Assembly: GCF_000761215.1 (NCBI RefSeq)
Contig: NZ_CP009438.1
Coordinates: forward strand, 1,941,501 to 2,005,500
Origin: Streptomyces glaucescens
GTDB lineage: Bacteria > Actinomycetota > Actinomycetes > Streptomycetales > Streptomycetaceae
Direction of reading: 5' to 3'
Length of the DNA stretch: 64,000 nt
Shown here: positions 17,389 through 27,321 of the stretch, piece after piece
How the letters are laid out: every line of letters begins with the position of its first letter
Numbering within the stretch: the stretch's first letter is position 1
Notes under the pieces: model-generated
Database searches by the model: none
What the model was told of the DNA's origin: nothing
The model's input: the letters and a program-made list of their open reading frames with translations, nothing else
Position numbers and translations under genes: made by a program

Positions 17389-18189
17389 ATGCCCACACCC
17401 CTTCCGACCGGCCCACTCGTCACCCGCGGCACCCTCGCGAAGGACCTCGCAGAGCTGGGCGTGCGCCCCGGCGAGATCCTCCTCGCGCACACCTCCCTCA
17501 GCTCCCTCGGCTGGGTGTGCGGCGGACCCGTCGCCGTCGTCCAGGCCCTCCTCGACGTCCTCGGCCCCGACGGCACCCTGGTCGTCCCCACCCAGACCGC
17601 CGACCTCTCCGACCCGGCCGGTTGGTCGAACCCGCCGGTCCCCGAGGAGTGGTGGCCGGACATCCGGGCCGCCATGCCCGTCTACGACCCGCTGATCACC
17701 CCCGCCCGGGGCGTCGGAGTCGTCCCCGAGACCGTCCGCACCTGGCCCGGCGCGCGCCGCTCCGCCCACCCCCACACCTCCTTCGTCGCCCTCGGCCCGC
17801 GCGCCGCGGAGATCACCGACGGCCACGCCCCCGACTGCCGCCTCGGCGAGCGCAGCCCGCTCGCGGTCCTGGAACGCCTCGGCGCCCGGGTGCTGCTGCT
17901 CGGCGCGGGCTACGACACGTGCACGAGCTTCCACCTCGCCGAGTACCGGATACCGGCCCCGCCGGTCGAGGTCGGCCGCCCCGGACCGGACGGCTGGGCC
18001 GCCGTCACCGAGCCGTCGATCTCCTCGGAACGCTTCGACGAGCTGGGACGCGACTTCGAACGCGACCGCCCCGTCGTGCGCGGCGGGGTCGGAGCCGCCG
18101 CGGCACGGCTCTTCCCCGTCGCCGACGCGGTGGCGTACGCCGAGCGCTGGCTGGCCCGGCACCGGCCCCGGGCGAGCGAGCCCGAGTGA
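17389..18189 (+). CDS. AAC(3)-family N-acetyltransferase
   Basis: This 266-residue protein belongs to the antibiotic N-acetyltransferase fold that uses acetyl-CoA to acetylate an amine, classically N-3 of aminoglycosides. Family landmarks are LLAHTSLSSLGWVCGG, SAHPHTSFVALG, and LLLGAGYDTCTSFHLAEY. Members in non-producer genomes often act on other amines, so drug resistance should not be assumed. It is divergent from sufR across a region with an iron-box-like dyad. No good ribosome-binding site is seen. Confidence 0.85.
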   Translation: MPTPLPTGPLVTRGTLAKDLAELGVRPGEILLAHTSLSSLGWVCGGPVAVVQALLDVLGPDGTLVVPTQTADLSDPAGWSNPPVPEEWWPDIRAAMPVYDPLITPARGVGVVPETVRTWPGARRSAHPHTSFVALGPRAAEITDGHAPDCRLGERSPLAVLERLGARVLLLGAGYDTCTSFHLAEYRIPAPPVEVGRPGPDGWAAVTEPSISSERFDELGRDFERDRPVVRGGVGAAAARLFPVADAVAYAERWLARHRPRASEPE

Positions 18190-18264
18190 CGGAACCGGCC
18201 ACGGCCGGGCGCACTCGCGCACCCGCCCGTCCGGGGCACCCCGCGGCTCCCTAGACTCGGGGCC

Positions 18265-19188
18265 ATGCGAAACGAGCCCGTGCTCCAGGTCCAGGCCCTG
18301 GTGAAGCGGTACGGCCCGAAGACCGCGGTGGACGGCCTCGACCTGGTGGCCCGGGCGGGGGTCACCGCCGTCCTCGGCCCCAACGGGGCGGGCAAGACGA
18401 CCACGGTCGAGACCTGCGAGGGGTACCGGAAGCCGGACTCCGGCACGGTGCGCGTCCTGGGCCTCGACCCGGTCCGCCAGTCCCGCGAGCTGCGCCCGCG
18501 GATCGGCGTGATGCTCCAGTCCGGCGGCGTGTACTCCGGCGCCCGGGCCGTCGAGATGCTGCGCCACGTCGCGAGACTGCACGCCCACCCCCTCGACGTG
18601 GACGCCCTCGTCGAACGGCTCGGGCTCGGCTCCTGCGGCCGTACCCCGTACCGGCGGCTGTCCGGCGGGCAGCAGCAGCGGCTCGCGCTGGCGATGGCCG
18701 TCGTCGGCCGCCCCGAGCTGGTCTTCCTCGACGAGCCCACCGCCGGACTCGACCCGCAGGCGCGCCGCGCCACCTGGGACCTGGTCCGCGACCTGCGCGC
18801 CGACGGCGTCTCGGTCGTCCTCACCACCCACTACATGGACGAGGCCGAGCAGCTCGCCGACGACGTCGCCATCATCGACGCCGGCCGGGTCATCGCCCAG
18901 GGCTCGCCCGAGGAACTGTGCCGCGGCGGCGCCGAGAACACCCTGCGCTTCACCGGCCGCCCCGGCCTCGACGTGGGCTCCCTGCTCAAGGCGCTGCCCC
19001 CGGACTGCGCGGCGGCCGAGCTGACACCGGGCGCCTACCGGGTCGTCGGCAAGATCGACCCCCAGCTGCTGGCGACGGTCACCTCCTGGTGCGCCCAGCA
19101 CGGGGTGATGCCGGACCGGATCTCGGTGGAGCGGCACACCCTGGAGGACGTCTTCCTGGAGCTGACCGGCAAGGAGCTGCGCGCATGA
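18265..19188 (+). CDS. ABC exporter ATP-binding protein (DrrA/CcmA type)
   Basis: This 307-residue ATPase has Walker A GPNGAGKT (38-45), signature LSGGQQQR, Walker B LVFLDEPTAGLD and the switch histidine in TTHYMDEAEQ. The C-terminal extension of about 90 residues is typical of ABC-2 exporters. It overlaps the permease gene by ATGA. TAGACT at 18252-18257 lies 7 nt before the ATG and no ribosome-binding site is present, which suggests a leaderless mRNA. The substrate is unknown (drug or lipid). Confidence 0.88.
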   Translation: MRNEPVLQVQALVKRYGPKTAVDGLDLVARAGVTAVLGPNGAGKTTTVETCEGYRKPDSGTVRVLGLDPVRQSRELRPRIGVMLQSGGVYSGARAVEMLRHVARLHAHPLDVDALVERLGLGSCGRTPYRRLSGGQQQRLALAMAVVGRPELVFLDEPTAGLDPQARRATWDLVRDLRADGVSVVLTTHYMDEAEQLADDVAIIDAGRVIAQGSPEELCRGGAENTLRFTGRPGLDVGSLLKALPPDCAAAELTPGAYRVVGKIDPQLLATVTSWCAQHGVMPDRISVERHTLEDVFLELTGKELRA

Positions 19189-19952
19189 CCACGGGGACCC
19201 ACACGCCCAGGCCCGGAGCCGCCCCGCTCCCCCGCATGATCGCCGCCCAGGCCGCCCTGGAGACGAAGATGCTGCTGCGCAACGGCGAGCAGCTGCTCCT
19301 GACGGTGATCATCCCGACCCTGCTGCTCGTCCTGTTCAGCACCGTGGACATCGTCGACACCGGTGCCGGCGAGGCCGTCGACTTCCTCACGCCCGGCATC
19401 CTGGCGCTCGCCGTGATGTCGACCGCCTTCACCGGCCAGGCCATCGCCACCGGCTTCGAACGCCGCTACGGCGTGCTCAAGCGGCTCGCTTCCTCGCCGC
19501 TGCCGCGCTGGGGCCTGATGACCGCCAAGACGGCGTCCGTGCTCGTCATCGAGGTGCTCCAGGTGGTCCTGGTGACCGTGATCGCGTTCGCGCTGGGCTG
19601 GTCGCCGCACGGCGGCGCGCCGGCCGTCCTGCTCCTCCTGGTGCTCGGCACGGCCGCCTTCTCCGGGCTGGGCCTGCTGATGGCCGGCACCCTGAAGGCG
19701 GAGGCGACCCTGGCCGGCGCCAACCTGGTCTTCCTGCTGCTGCTCGTCGGCGGCGGGGTGATCGTGCCGCTGGACAAGTTCCCGCCCGCCGCCCAGGACG
19801 TCCTCGGCCTGCTGCCGATCTCCGCGCTGTCGGACGGACTGCGCGACGTGCTCCAGCACGGCGCCGGGATGCCGTGGGGCAACCTGGCGGTCCTCGCGGC
19901 CTGGGCGGTCGCTGGACTGGCGGCGGCGGGGAAGTTCTTCCGCTGGGAGTAG
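19185..19952 (+). CDS. ABC-2 type exporter permease
   Basis: This 255-residue integral membrane protein has six predicted hydrophobic segments, including LLLTVIIPTLLLVLF, VLVIEVLQVVLVTVIAFALGW and LVFLLLLVGGGVIVPL, matching ABC-2 (DrrB-like) permeases. The ATG at 19185 overlaps the ATPase stop. Together they form one exporter; orthologues commonly sit next to ctaA in Streptomyces. Confidence 0.88.
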   Translation: MTTGTHTPRPGAAPLPRMIAAQAALETKMLLRNGEQLLLTVIIPTLLLVLFSTVDIVDTGAGEAVDFLTPGILALAVMSTAFTGQAIATGFERRYGVLKRLASSPLPRWGLMTAKTASVLVIEVLQVVLVTVIAFALGWSPHGGAPAVLLLLVLGTAAFSGLGLLMAGTLKAEATLAGANLVFLLLLVGGGVIVPLDKFPPAAQDVLGLLPISALSDGLRDVLQHGAGMPWGNLAVLAAWAVAGLAAAGKFFRWE

Positions 19953-20016
19953 CCCGTACCGCCTGATTCGCACCCCTCGTGAACCGGTGCACAAGCGGCC
20001 CCCTACGATGGTGCCC

Positions 20017-21015
20017 GTGCCAAAGCTGACCCGCGCCGACGCCGCAGCGGCGCTGCGCAACCCGCTCGCCTTCATCGCCGCACGCTGGACCCCGGATCCC
20101 CGGACGGTCCGGCGGGCCGCCCTCGCCGCGCTCGTCATGTCGGTGGTCATCGTGGTCACCGGCGGCGCGGTCCGGCTCACCGGCTCCGGTCTGGGCTGCC
20201 CGACCTGGCCGAAGTGCACGGACGACTCGCTCACCGCGACGTCGGAGATGGGCCTGCACGGCGTCATCGAGTTCGGCAACCGCCTGCTGACGTACGTGCT
20301 GTGCGCGGCCGTCGGCTGGGCGATCGTCGCGGCCCGCTCGCAGAAGCCGGTGCGGCGCGACCTGACCCGGCTGGGCTGGCTCCAGTTCTGGGTCGTCATG
20401 GGCAACGCGATCCTCGGCGGCATCGTCGTGCTGGTCGGTCTGAACCCGTACACGGTCGCCGCCCACTTCCTGCTCTCCTCCGCGCTGATCGCGGTCGCGA
20501 CCGTGATGTGGCAGCGCACCCGGGAGGGTGACGGGGTGCCCCGGCCGCTCGTCGGGAAGGCCGTCCAGCAGCTCGTGTGGGTGCTGACCGGCGTCACGGT
20601 GCTGCTGATCGCCGTCGGCACGGTCGTCACGGGTGCGGGCCCGCACGCCGGGGACTCCAGTGACGTGCCGCGGATGCCGCTGGACTGGGAGATGGTCAGC
20701 AAGCTGCACGCCGTGCTGGCGTGGATCGTGGTGACGCTGACGTTCGCGCTGTGGTTCGTGCTGAAGGCGGTCGACGCGCCGAAGGGCCCGCTGGGCCGCA
20801 CCCGGGACCTGTTCGTGATCCTGCTGCTCCAGGGCGTCATCGGTTACGTCCAGTACTTCACCGACCTCCCCGAGGTGCTGGTCGGCGCGCACATGCTCGG
20901 TTCCTGCCTGGTGTGGATCGGCACGCTGCGGGTGCTGCTGGCGCTGCGCGAGCGGCCCGCCGCGGTCCCCGCGGACCTCGGTGAGCGGACGGACCGGACG
21001 CTGACCACCGCCTGA
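20017..21015 (+). CDS. ctaA: Haem A synthase (COX15/CtaA)
   Basis: CtaA oxidises the C8 methyl of haem O to haem A for aa3-type cytochrome oxidase, in the membrane. The protein (332 residues) has eight hydrophobic helices, with GGAVRLTGSGLGCPTWP, a Glu-containing HGVIEFGNR segment and later His residues (AAHF, KLHAV, VGAHM) as haem ligands. I chose GTG20017 because TACGAT at 20004-20009 fits a -10 that overlaps the alternative ATG at 20008. The next in-frame GTGs upstream (20011, 19987) are also open. ctaB, the preceding enzyme, is 1.7 kb away. Confidence 0.88.
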   Translation: MPKLTRADAAAALRNPLAFIAARWTPDPRTVRRAALAALVMSVVIVVTGGAVRLTGSGLGCPTWPKCTDDSLTATSEMGLHGVIEFGNRLLTYVLCAAVGWAIVAARSQKPVRRDLTRLGWLQFWVVMGNAILGGIVVLVGLNPYTVAAHFLLSSALIAVATVMWQRTREGDGVPRPLVGKAVQQLVWVLTGVTVLLIAVGTVVTGAGPHAGDSSDVPRMPLDWEMVSKLHAVLAWIVVTLTFALWFVLKAVDAPKGPLGRTRDLFVILLLQGVIGYVQYFTDLPEVLVGAHMLGSCLVWIGTLRVLLALRERPAAVPADLGERTDRTLTTA

Positions 21016-21046
21016 CCGGCCGCCCGCACTCGCGCTCGGGGGGCGC

Positions 21047-22153
21047 TCACTCCAGCCCGTACACCCGCCGCGCGTTGCCCGCCGCGATCAGCCCCGCCAC
21101 CCGCTGCGCGTCCCCCAGGGACCAGGCGCCCTCGGCCGCCCAGCCGCCGAGCACCCGGCCCAGGGCCTCGCGGAACAGCCGGGCGCCGACGACGTGCAGC
21201 TCGGGCAGCCCCCGGGCGCCGCTGGAGAAGAGGATCTTGCCGAAGGGTGCGAGCTCCAGGATCTCCGCGAGGACCGTGGCGGCCCGGGCGCCGGTGCGCA
21301 CCAGGGCGGCGCCCGAGTCGGCGTAGACGTGCGGGAAGACCCCGGCGAGGTGGGCGGCGTGCCGGTGGTACGGGTAGCCGTGCAGCAGCACCAGGTCGGT
21401 GCCCAGGCCCGCCGTGGCCCGGACGAAGTCGGTGAGCAGCACGGGGTCCGTGCGGTCGGTCCGCAGACCGGGCTCGCCCAGTCCGGCGTGCAGCTGGAGC
21501 GGCCGGCCCGCGGCGACCGCGATCCACAGCAGATGGCGCAGCAGCACCGGGTCGCTCAGCTCCCCGCCGACCCGCCGGGCGGCCAGCCAGCGCCCCGCCG
21601 CGCCGCGCACCTCGCCGGGGCCGGGCGGTTCGGGTGCGAGGGCGAGTCCGTGCCGGACGCCGGCCACGGAGGTGAAGGCGACCGCGTGCGCGGCGGCGCC
21701 GTGCACCGATTCGGCGAGGTTGGCGAGGAACGACTCGACGGTGCCGGAGGTGTCGGCGACCTGCTCGGCCAGCGGTTCCAGCCGGACGATCTCCCGGGCC
21801 TCGGCGGCGGAGGCGGCGGCCAGCTCGGCGGGGCCGGTGAGGTCGCCGGGCAGGCCGGTGTCGACGAGGTAGGTGGTGATGCCGCTGCCGCGCAGCAGCC
21901 GCCGGCCTGCCTCCAGGACGCCCAGCTCCCGGCGCCGGGCGAGGTAGCGGGCGGGCGGGCAGTGGGGTTCCAGGCCGAGCAGGGGCGGGCACCAGCGCCG
22001 TACGGCGAAGCCCGTCTGGGTGTCGAACAGGGTGGTGCCCGGGGCGGGCGGTCCCTCGGTGCGGGCGAGCTGGGCCTCGAAGGTGCCGAGACCCAGCTCC
22101 GTTCTCAGTACGCCGTGGCAGTACTGGTCCACGAGGGACGGCGTTTCGATCAT
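21047..22153 (-). CDS. Amidohydrolase-family protein
   Basis: This 368-residue protein looks like an amidohydrolase-2/metal-dependent hydrolase. It has a TIM-barrel pattern with PLQLHAGLGEPG (metal/catalytic His), LLHGYPYHRHAAHLA, HVYADSG and FGKILFSSGARGLPE, and a C-terminal LIAAGNARRVYGL typical of the superfamily. The usual N-terminal HxH is replaced by QYCHG, so metal ligation may be altered. GGGAG precedes the ATG. The substrate is unknown; related proteins are adjacent to ctaA in other Streptomyces. Confidence 0.75.
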   Translation of the reverse strand: MIETPSLVDQYCHGVLRTELGLGTFEAQLARTEGPPAPGTTLFDTQTGFAVRRWCPPLLGLEPHCPPARYLARRRELGVLEAGRRLLRGSGITTYLVDTGLPGDLTGPAELAAASAAEAREIVRLEPLAEQVADTSGTVESFLANLAESVHGAAAHAVAFTSVAGVRHGLALAPEPPGPGEVRGAAGRWLAARRVGGELSDPVLLRHLLWIAVAAGRPLQLHAGLGEPGLRTDRTDPVLLTDFVRATAGLGTDLVLLHGYPYHRHAAHLAGVFPHVYADSGAALVRTGARAATVLAEILELAPFGKILFSSGARGLPELHVVGARLFREALGRVLGGWAAEGAWSLGDAQRVAGLIAAGNARRVYGLE

Positions 22154-22256
22154 CCGGGGCTCCCGTGACTGGACCGCGTACTCCTACGAGTCCTAACGGG
22201 TGAACCGGGTGCCGGGTACCGCGGTCGCACACCCCCGTGCGAACCGCCGGCGCGTG

Positions 22257-22589
22257 TCAGCCGTTCGAAGGGCCGCCGACCTGGATGCCCGCCATGCGGG
22301 TCCACTCGTACGGGCCGGTCCGCACCTTGGCGGCGAACTCGCCGTCGAAGTCCTCGTGGACGGTGATCCCGGCCTTCGCGACGGCCTGCTCGGCGATCGC
22401 GTAGGAGGGGGCCACCAGGTCGCCCCAGCCGCCGTCCTCGCCGACGAGGACGATCCGGGCGCCGCGCTGCCCGAGGTACGCCACCTGGCCCTCGGCCCCG
22501 CCGTGCCCCTTGGAGAAGGCGCCGATGCGCTTGGCGAGCCGGGCCACCGTGCGCGCGGCCTTCGCGTCAACCTGCTGCGTGTCTGCCAT
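22257..22589 (-). CDS. Small conserved actinobacterial protein
   Basis: This 110-residue soluble protein carries VAYLGQRGARIVLVGEDGGWGDLVAPSYAIAEQAV and ends EWTRMAGIQVGGPSNG. I know no function for it; similar small proteins accompany ctaB in Streptomyces genomes. It has no signal, membrane or nucleotide-binding motif. The ATG at 22589 gives a compact reading frame, with ctaB 93 bp downstream on the same strand... in the order ctaB (upstream) then this gene. Confidence 0.65.
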   Translation of the reverse strand: MADTQQVDAKAARTVARLAKRIGAFSKGHGGAEGQVAYLGQRGARIVLVGEDGGWGDLVAPSYAIAEQAVAKAGITVHEDFDGEFAAKVRTGPYEWTRMAGIQVGGPSNG

Positions 22590-22682
22590 GGCCAGGATGC
22601 TACCGACGGGTAGATCAAACGGCGACGGGCGGGGTGCGTGGCCTTGACCACGTCCCCCGCCCGCAGACGGCGTCGAAGGTGA

Positions 22683-23630
22683 CTAGCGCAGGAAGGGGTC
22701 CACCGCGACCGCGACGAACAGCAGCGAGACGTAGGTGATGGACCAGTGGAACAGCCGCATCTCCTTCAGCTTCGCGCCCGTGACCTCGGCCTTCGCGCGG
22801 TTCTGGAGCGCGTGCGCCTCCCACAGCCACCAGCCGCCCGCGACCAGGGCGACCGCGGTGTAGAACCAGCCGGTGTACCCGAGCGGGGTCAGCAGCAGGG
22901 AGACGGCGACCATGACCCAGCTGTAGATCACGATCTGCCTGGCGACGGTCTTGTTGGAGGCGATGACCGGCAGCATCGGGACGCCCACGCGCGCGTAGTC
23001 GTCCTTGACCTTCATGGACAGCGGCCAGTAGTGCGGCGGCGTCCAGAAGAAGATCACCATGAAGAGGATGACGGGGGCCCAGGCGAGCGAGCCGGTGACC
23101 GCGGTCCATCCGATCAGCACCGGCATGCAGCCGGCGATGCCGCCCCACACGATGTTCTGCGAGGTCCGGCGCTTGAGGATCATCGTGTACACGACGACGT
23201 AGAAGAGGAGCGCGCCGAGCGAGAGCCAGGCCGACAGCCAGTTGACGGTGAGGCCGAACAGCAGGGTGGAGACCACCGCGAGGGTGATGCCGAAGACGAG
23301 GCACTCGCGCGGACTGACCATGCCGGTGACCAGCGGACGCTGCGACGTGCGGTCCATCAGCGCGTCGATGTCGCGGTCGATGTACATGTTCAGCGCGTTG
23401 GCGCCGCCGGCCGACAGGTACCCGCCGACGCAGGTGAGCAGCACCAGACCGAGGTCCGGCACGCCCTGCTCGGCGAGGAACATCACCGGCACCGTGGTGA
23501 TCAGCAGCAGCTCGATGATCCGCGGCTTGGTCAGCGCCACGAACGCCTTCGCACGGGCCCCGAACGGCCGGTGACTCGGGCTCTGGCTCGTCCCGATAAC
23601 CCCCGCAGGACGGGATTCAACGGCCGTCAC
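22683..23630 (-). CDS. ctaB: Protohaem IX farnesyltransferase (haem O synthase, CtaB)
   Basis: CtaB attaches farnesyl to haem B to give haem O, the substrate of CtaA. The 315-residue UbiA-family membrane protein has the [15 protein letters not shown] motif and the second loop motif near [12 protein letters not shown], with about nine hydrophobic helices. The GTG at 23630 is chosen because CAGGGG precedes it and the protein then opens [10 protein letters not shown]; the frame extends to 23723. It faces tkt across 446 bp. Confidence 0.92.
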   Translation of the reverse strand: MTAVESRPAGVIGTSQSPSHRPFGARAKAFVALTKPRIIELLLITTVPVMFLAEQGVPDLGLVLLTCVGGYLSAGGANALNMYIDRDIDALMDRTSQRPLVTGMVSPRECLVFGITLAVVSTLLFGLTVNWLSAWLSLGALLFYVVVYTMILKRRTSQNIVWGGIAGCMPVLIGWTAVTGSLAWAPVILFMVIFFWTPPHYWPLSMKVKDDYARVGVPMLPVIASNKTVARQIVIYSWVMVAVSLLLTPLGYTGWFYTAVALVAGGWWLWEAHALQNRAKAEVTGAKLKEMRLFHWSITYVSLLFVAVAVDPFLR

Positions 23631-24076
23631 GCACACCCCTGACAGAGACATCCCAGCGAGCCTCCCGGTGTGAGGTGCCGGTAAAGGGCTCGCGCGTACC
23701 ACGCCACTGTAGACGTTGCCCATACCCCGGCCTTCGCGGGGGTGGGGTCGTGTTGGGCGGCGCGCTCCGGCGTGCGTACGACGGGCCGGGAACGATCATT
23801 CGGACGATCATGGAACGGGCGTTCCCGGCCCCCCTCAGATGGGCCGGCCGGGCAACGGTTGAGCGGTCAGATGAGCGGCTGCGTATTCACTTGGCGAAAG
23901 CCGGTACGGCCCAGTCAGGAGGCGGATTCCGAAGAGTCCCGGCAGTCTGTAATGACTCGAAAAAATGCACGTTCTCGCGGGGGTAGGCTCGACAAGGCCG
24001 GTGGGCGCGGAGTGCACCGGCGGTCGGTGTACGCCCACACCGGCATTCGACATGTGGAGAGGAGCCCTGACCCAGG
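23631..24076. other. Divergent ctaB/tkt intergenic region
   Basis: These 446 bp hold no convincing gene. It is less GC-rich than its surroundings. On the plus strand TAGGCT at 23984-23989 is a plausible -10 for tkt, with no good -35, and GAGAGGAG near 24057 is a distant Shine-Dalgarno. Promoters for both genes should lie here. Confidence 0.5.
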
Positions 24077-26164
24077 GTGAGCACCAAGCCGACCACCACA
24101 GACCTCGAGTGGACCGAGCTGGACCAGCGGGCCGTGGACACCGCCCGCGTCCTGGCCGCCGACGCCGTACAGAAGGTTGGCAACGGCCATCCGGGTACGG
24201 CGATGAGCCTGGCGCCCGCCGCCTACACCCTCTTCCAGAAGGTGATGCGGCATGACCCGGCGGACGCCGAGTGGGTCGCCCGCGACCGGTTCGTGCTGTC
24301 CGCGGGCCACTCGTCCCTGACCCTGTACACCCAGCTGTACCTGGCCGGCTTCGGCCTGGAGCTGGACGACCTGAAGGCCTTCCGCACCTGGGGCTCCAAG
24401 ACCCCCGGTCACCCCGAGTACGGCCACACGACGGGTGTGGAGACCACCACCGGCCCGCTGGGCCAGGGTGTCGCCAACGCCGTCGGCATGGCCATGGCCG
24501 CCCGCTACGAGCGCGGTCTGTTCGACCCGGAGGCCCCCGCCGGGGAGTCCCCCTTCGACCACTACGTCTACTGCATCGCCGGTGACGGCTGCCTCCAGGA
24601 GGGCATCTCCGCCGAGGCGTCCTCGCTCGCCGGCCACCAGAAGCTGGGCAACCTGATCCTGCTGTGGGACGACAACCACATCTCGATCGAGGGCGACACC
24701 GAGACGGCCGTCTCCGAGGACACCGTCAAGCGCTACGAGGCCTACGGCTGGCACGTCCAGCGCGTGGCGCCGAAGGCCGACGGCGACCTGGACCCGCAGG
24801 CGATCTACGCAGCCGTCCAGGAGGCCAAGAAGGTCACGGACCGGCCGTCCTTCATCGCGATGCGCTCGATCATCGCCTGGCCCGCGCCGAACGCGCAGAA
24901 CACCGAGGCCGCGCACGGCTCGGCGCTGGGCGACGAGGAGGTCGCGGCCACCAAGCGCGTCCTCGGCTTCGACCCGGAGCGGACCTTCGAGGTCGCCGAC
25001 GAGGTCATCGAGCACACCCGGGGGGCGCTGGAGCGGGGCCGCCAGGCCAAGGCCGAGTGGGAGAAGTCGTTCCAGGAGTGGCGCGAGGCCAACCCGGAAC
25101 GCGCGGCCGAGTACGACCGCATCGCCAAGGGCGAGCTGCCGGCCGGCTGGGAGGAGAAGATCCCGGTCTTCGAGCCCGGCAAGGGCGTCGCCACCCGTGC
25201 CGCCTCCGGCAAGGTCCTCCAGGCGCTGGGCGAGGTCATCCCCGAGCTGTGGGGCGGCTCCGCCGACCTGGCCGGTTCGAACAACACGACGATCGACAAG
25301 ACGTCGTCCTTCCTGCCCGAGGGCAACCCGCTGCCCGAGGCGGACCCGTACGGCCGTACCGTCCACTTCGGCATCCGCGAGCACGCCATGGCCGCGGAGA
25401 TGAACGGCATCGCCCTGCACGGCAACACCCGCGTCTACGGCGGCACCTTCCTGGTGTTCTCCGACTACATGCGCAACGCGGTGCGGCTGTCGGCCCTGAT
25501 GCACCTGCCGGTGACGTACGTGTGGACGCACGACTCCATCGGTCTCGGCGAGGACGGCCCGACCCACCAGCCGGTCGAGCACCTGGCCGCGCTGCGCGCC
25601 ATCCCGGGCCTGAACGTGGTCCGCCCGGCCGACGCCAACGAGACCGCCGTCGCCTGGCGCGAGATCCTCCGGCGCTGGACCAAGGAGTTCGGCAAGGGCC
25701 AGCCGCACGGCCTCGCCCTCACCCGGCAGGGCGTGCCGACCTACGAGCCCAACGAGGACGCCGCCAAGGGCGGCTACGTCCTGTTCGAGGCCGAGGGCGG
25801 TGAGCCGCAGGTGATCCTGATCGCCACCGGCTCCGAGGTGCACGTGGCCGTCGAGGCGCGCGAGGCGCTCCAGGCCGACGGTGTGCCGACCCGCGTGGTG
25901 TCGATGCCGTCCGTCGAGTGGTTCGAACAGCAGGACCAGGGGTACCGGGACAGCGTCCTGCCGCCGCACGTGAAGGCGCGCGTCGCCGTCGAGGCCGGCA
26001 TCGGTCTCACCTGGCACAAGTACGTCGGGGACGCCGGCCGGATCGTGTCCCTGGAGCACTTCGGTGCCTCGGCCGACGGCAAGGTGCTGTTCCGCGAGTT
26101 CGGCTTCACCGCGGAGAACGTGGCCGCCAAGGCCCGGGAATCGCTCGACGCCGCCCAGCGCTGA
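24077..26164 (+). CDS. tkt: Transketolase
   Basis: Transketolase moves two-carbon units between sugar phosphates using thiamine diphosphate. The 695-residue protein shows [10 protein letters not shown], the ThDP-binding [19 protein letters not shown] with DDN, and the C-terminal [24 protein letters not shown] signature. The start is GTG24077. It heads the operon tkt-tal-zwf-opcA-pgl; tal begins 34 bp later. Confidence 0.95.
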   Translation: MSTKPTTTDLEWTELDQRAVDTARVLAADAVQKVGNGHPGTAMSLAPAAYTLFQKVMRHDPADAEWVARDRFVLSAGHSSLTLYTQLYLAGFGLELDDLKAFRTWGSKTPGHPEYGHTTGVETTTGPLGQGVANAVGMAMAARYERGLFDPEAPAGESPFDHYVYCIAGDGCLQEGISAEASSLAGHQKLGNLILLWDDNHISIEGDTETAVSEDTVKRYEAYGWHVQRVAPKADGDLDPQAIYAAVQEAKKVTDRPSFIAMRSIIAWPAPNAQNTEAAHGSALGDEEVAATKRVLGFDPERTFEVADEVIEHTRGALERGRQAKAEWEKSFQEWREANPERAAEYDRIAKGELPAGWEEKIPVFEPGKGVATRAASGKVLQALGEVIPELWGGSADLAGSNNTTIDKTSSFLPEGNPLPEADPYGRTVHFGIREHAMAAEMNGIALHGNTRVYGGTFLVFSDYMRNAVRLSALMHLPVTYVWTHDSIGLGEDGPTHQPVEHLAALRAIPGLNVVRPADANETAVAWREILRRWTKEFGKGQPHGLALTRQGVPTYEPNEDAAKGGYVLFEAEGGEPQVILIATGSEVHVAVEAREALQADGVPTRVVSMPSVEWFEQQDQGYRDSVLPPHVKARVAVEAGIGLTWHKYVGDAGRIVSLEHFGASADGKVLFREFGFTAENVAAKARESLDAAQR

Positions 26165-26198
26165 CGCTCATATACGACACGTAGGAGATGCATTTTCC

Positions 26199-27317
26199 AT
26201 GACAGACGCACTGAAGCGCCTCTCCGAGGAAGGCGTCGCGATCTGGCTGGACGACCTGTCGCGCAAGCGGATCACCTCGGGCAACCTCGCCGAGCTGATC
26301 GACCAGCAGCACGTCGTGGGCGTCACCACCAACCCGACGATCTTCCAGAAGGCGATCTCCGAGGGCGACGGCTACGACCAGCAGCTGTCCGACCTCGCCG
26401 CCCGCAGGGTGACGGTCGAAGAGGCCATCCGCATGATCACGACGGCGGACGTCCGTGACGCCGCCGACATCCTGCGCCCGGTCTACGACGCGACCGGCGG
26501 CCAGGACGGCCGGGTGTCGATCGAGGTCGACCCGCGCCTCGCGCACGACACCAAGGCGACGGTCGCCGAGGCCAAGCAGCTGGCCTGGCTGGTGGACCGC
26601 CCGAACACGCTGATCAAGATCCCGGCGACCGAGGCGGGCCTGCCCGCGATCACCGAGGTCATCGGCAACGGGATCAGCGTCAACGTCACGCTGATCTTCT
26701 CGCTGGAGCGCTACCGCAAGGTGATGGACGCCTACCTCTCCGGCCTGGAGAAGGCGAAGGAGAGGGGTCTCGACCTCTCGCAGATCCACTCCGTGGCGTC
26801 CTTCTTCGTGTCCCGCGTGGACACCGAGATCGACAAGCGGATCGACGCGCTCGGCACCGACGAGGCCAAGGCGCTGCGCGGCAAGGCCGCCCTCGCCAAC
26901 GCCCGGCTCGCCTACCAGGCGTACGAGGAGGTCTTCTCCTCGGACCGCTGGAGCGCGCTGGAGAAGGCGGGCGCCAACAAGCAGCGTCCGCTGTGGGCCT
27001 CCACCGGTGTGAAGGACAAGGCGTACAAGTCCACGCTGTACGTCGACGAGCTGGTCGCGCCCAACACGGTGAACACCATGCCGGAGGCCACCCTGCTGGC
27101 CACCGAGGAGTCGGGTGAGATCACCGGCAACACCATCGCCGGCACGTACGAGCAGGCCCGCGCCGACCTCGACGCCGTCGAGAAGCTCGGGATCAAGTAC
27201 GACGACGTGGTGCAGCTCCTGGAGGACGAGGGCGTCGACAAGTTCGAGGCGTCCTGGAACGACCTGCTGAAGTCGACCGAGGCCGAGCTGAAGCGCCTCG
27301 CCCCCGCGGAGGGCTGA
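26199..27317 (+). CDS. tal: Transaldolase
   Basis: Transaldolase transfers dihydroxyacetone units in the non-oxidative pentose-phosphate pathway. The 372-residue protein has the [12 protein letters not shown] signature and the Schiff-base Lys140 (NTLIKIPAT). TAGGAG precedes the ATG. zwf starts 4 nt after its stop, so translation is likely coupled. Confidence 0.94.
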   Translation: MTDALKRLSEEGVAIWLDDLSRKRITSGNLAELIDQQHVVGVTTNPTIFQKAISEGDGYDQQLSDLAARRVTVEEAIRMITTADVRDAADILRPVYDATGGQDGRVSIEVDPRLAHDTKATVAEAKQLAWLVDRPNTLIKIPATEAGLPAITEVIGNGISVNVTLIFSLERYRKVMDAYLSGLEKAKERGLDLSQIHSVASFFVSRVDTEIDKRIDALGTDEAKALRGKAALANARLAYQAYEEVFSSDRWSALEKAGANKQRPLWASTGVKDKAYKSTLYVDELVAPNTVNTMPEATLLATEESGEITGNTIAGTYEQARADLDAVEKLGIKYDDVVQLLEDEGVDKFEASWNDLLKSTEAELKRLAPAEG

Positions 27318-27321
27318 GCCC

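Noticed and set aside
23835..24053. Minus-strand 72-codon frame between ctaB and tkt
   Set aside because: No ribosome-binding site or recognisable protein; it lies over probable promoters.
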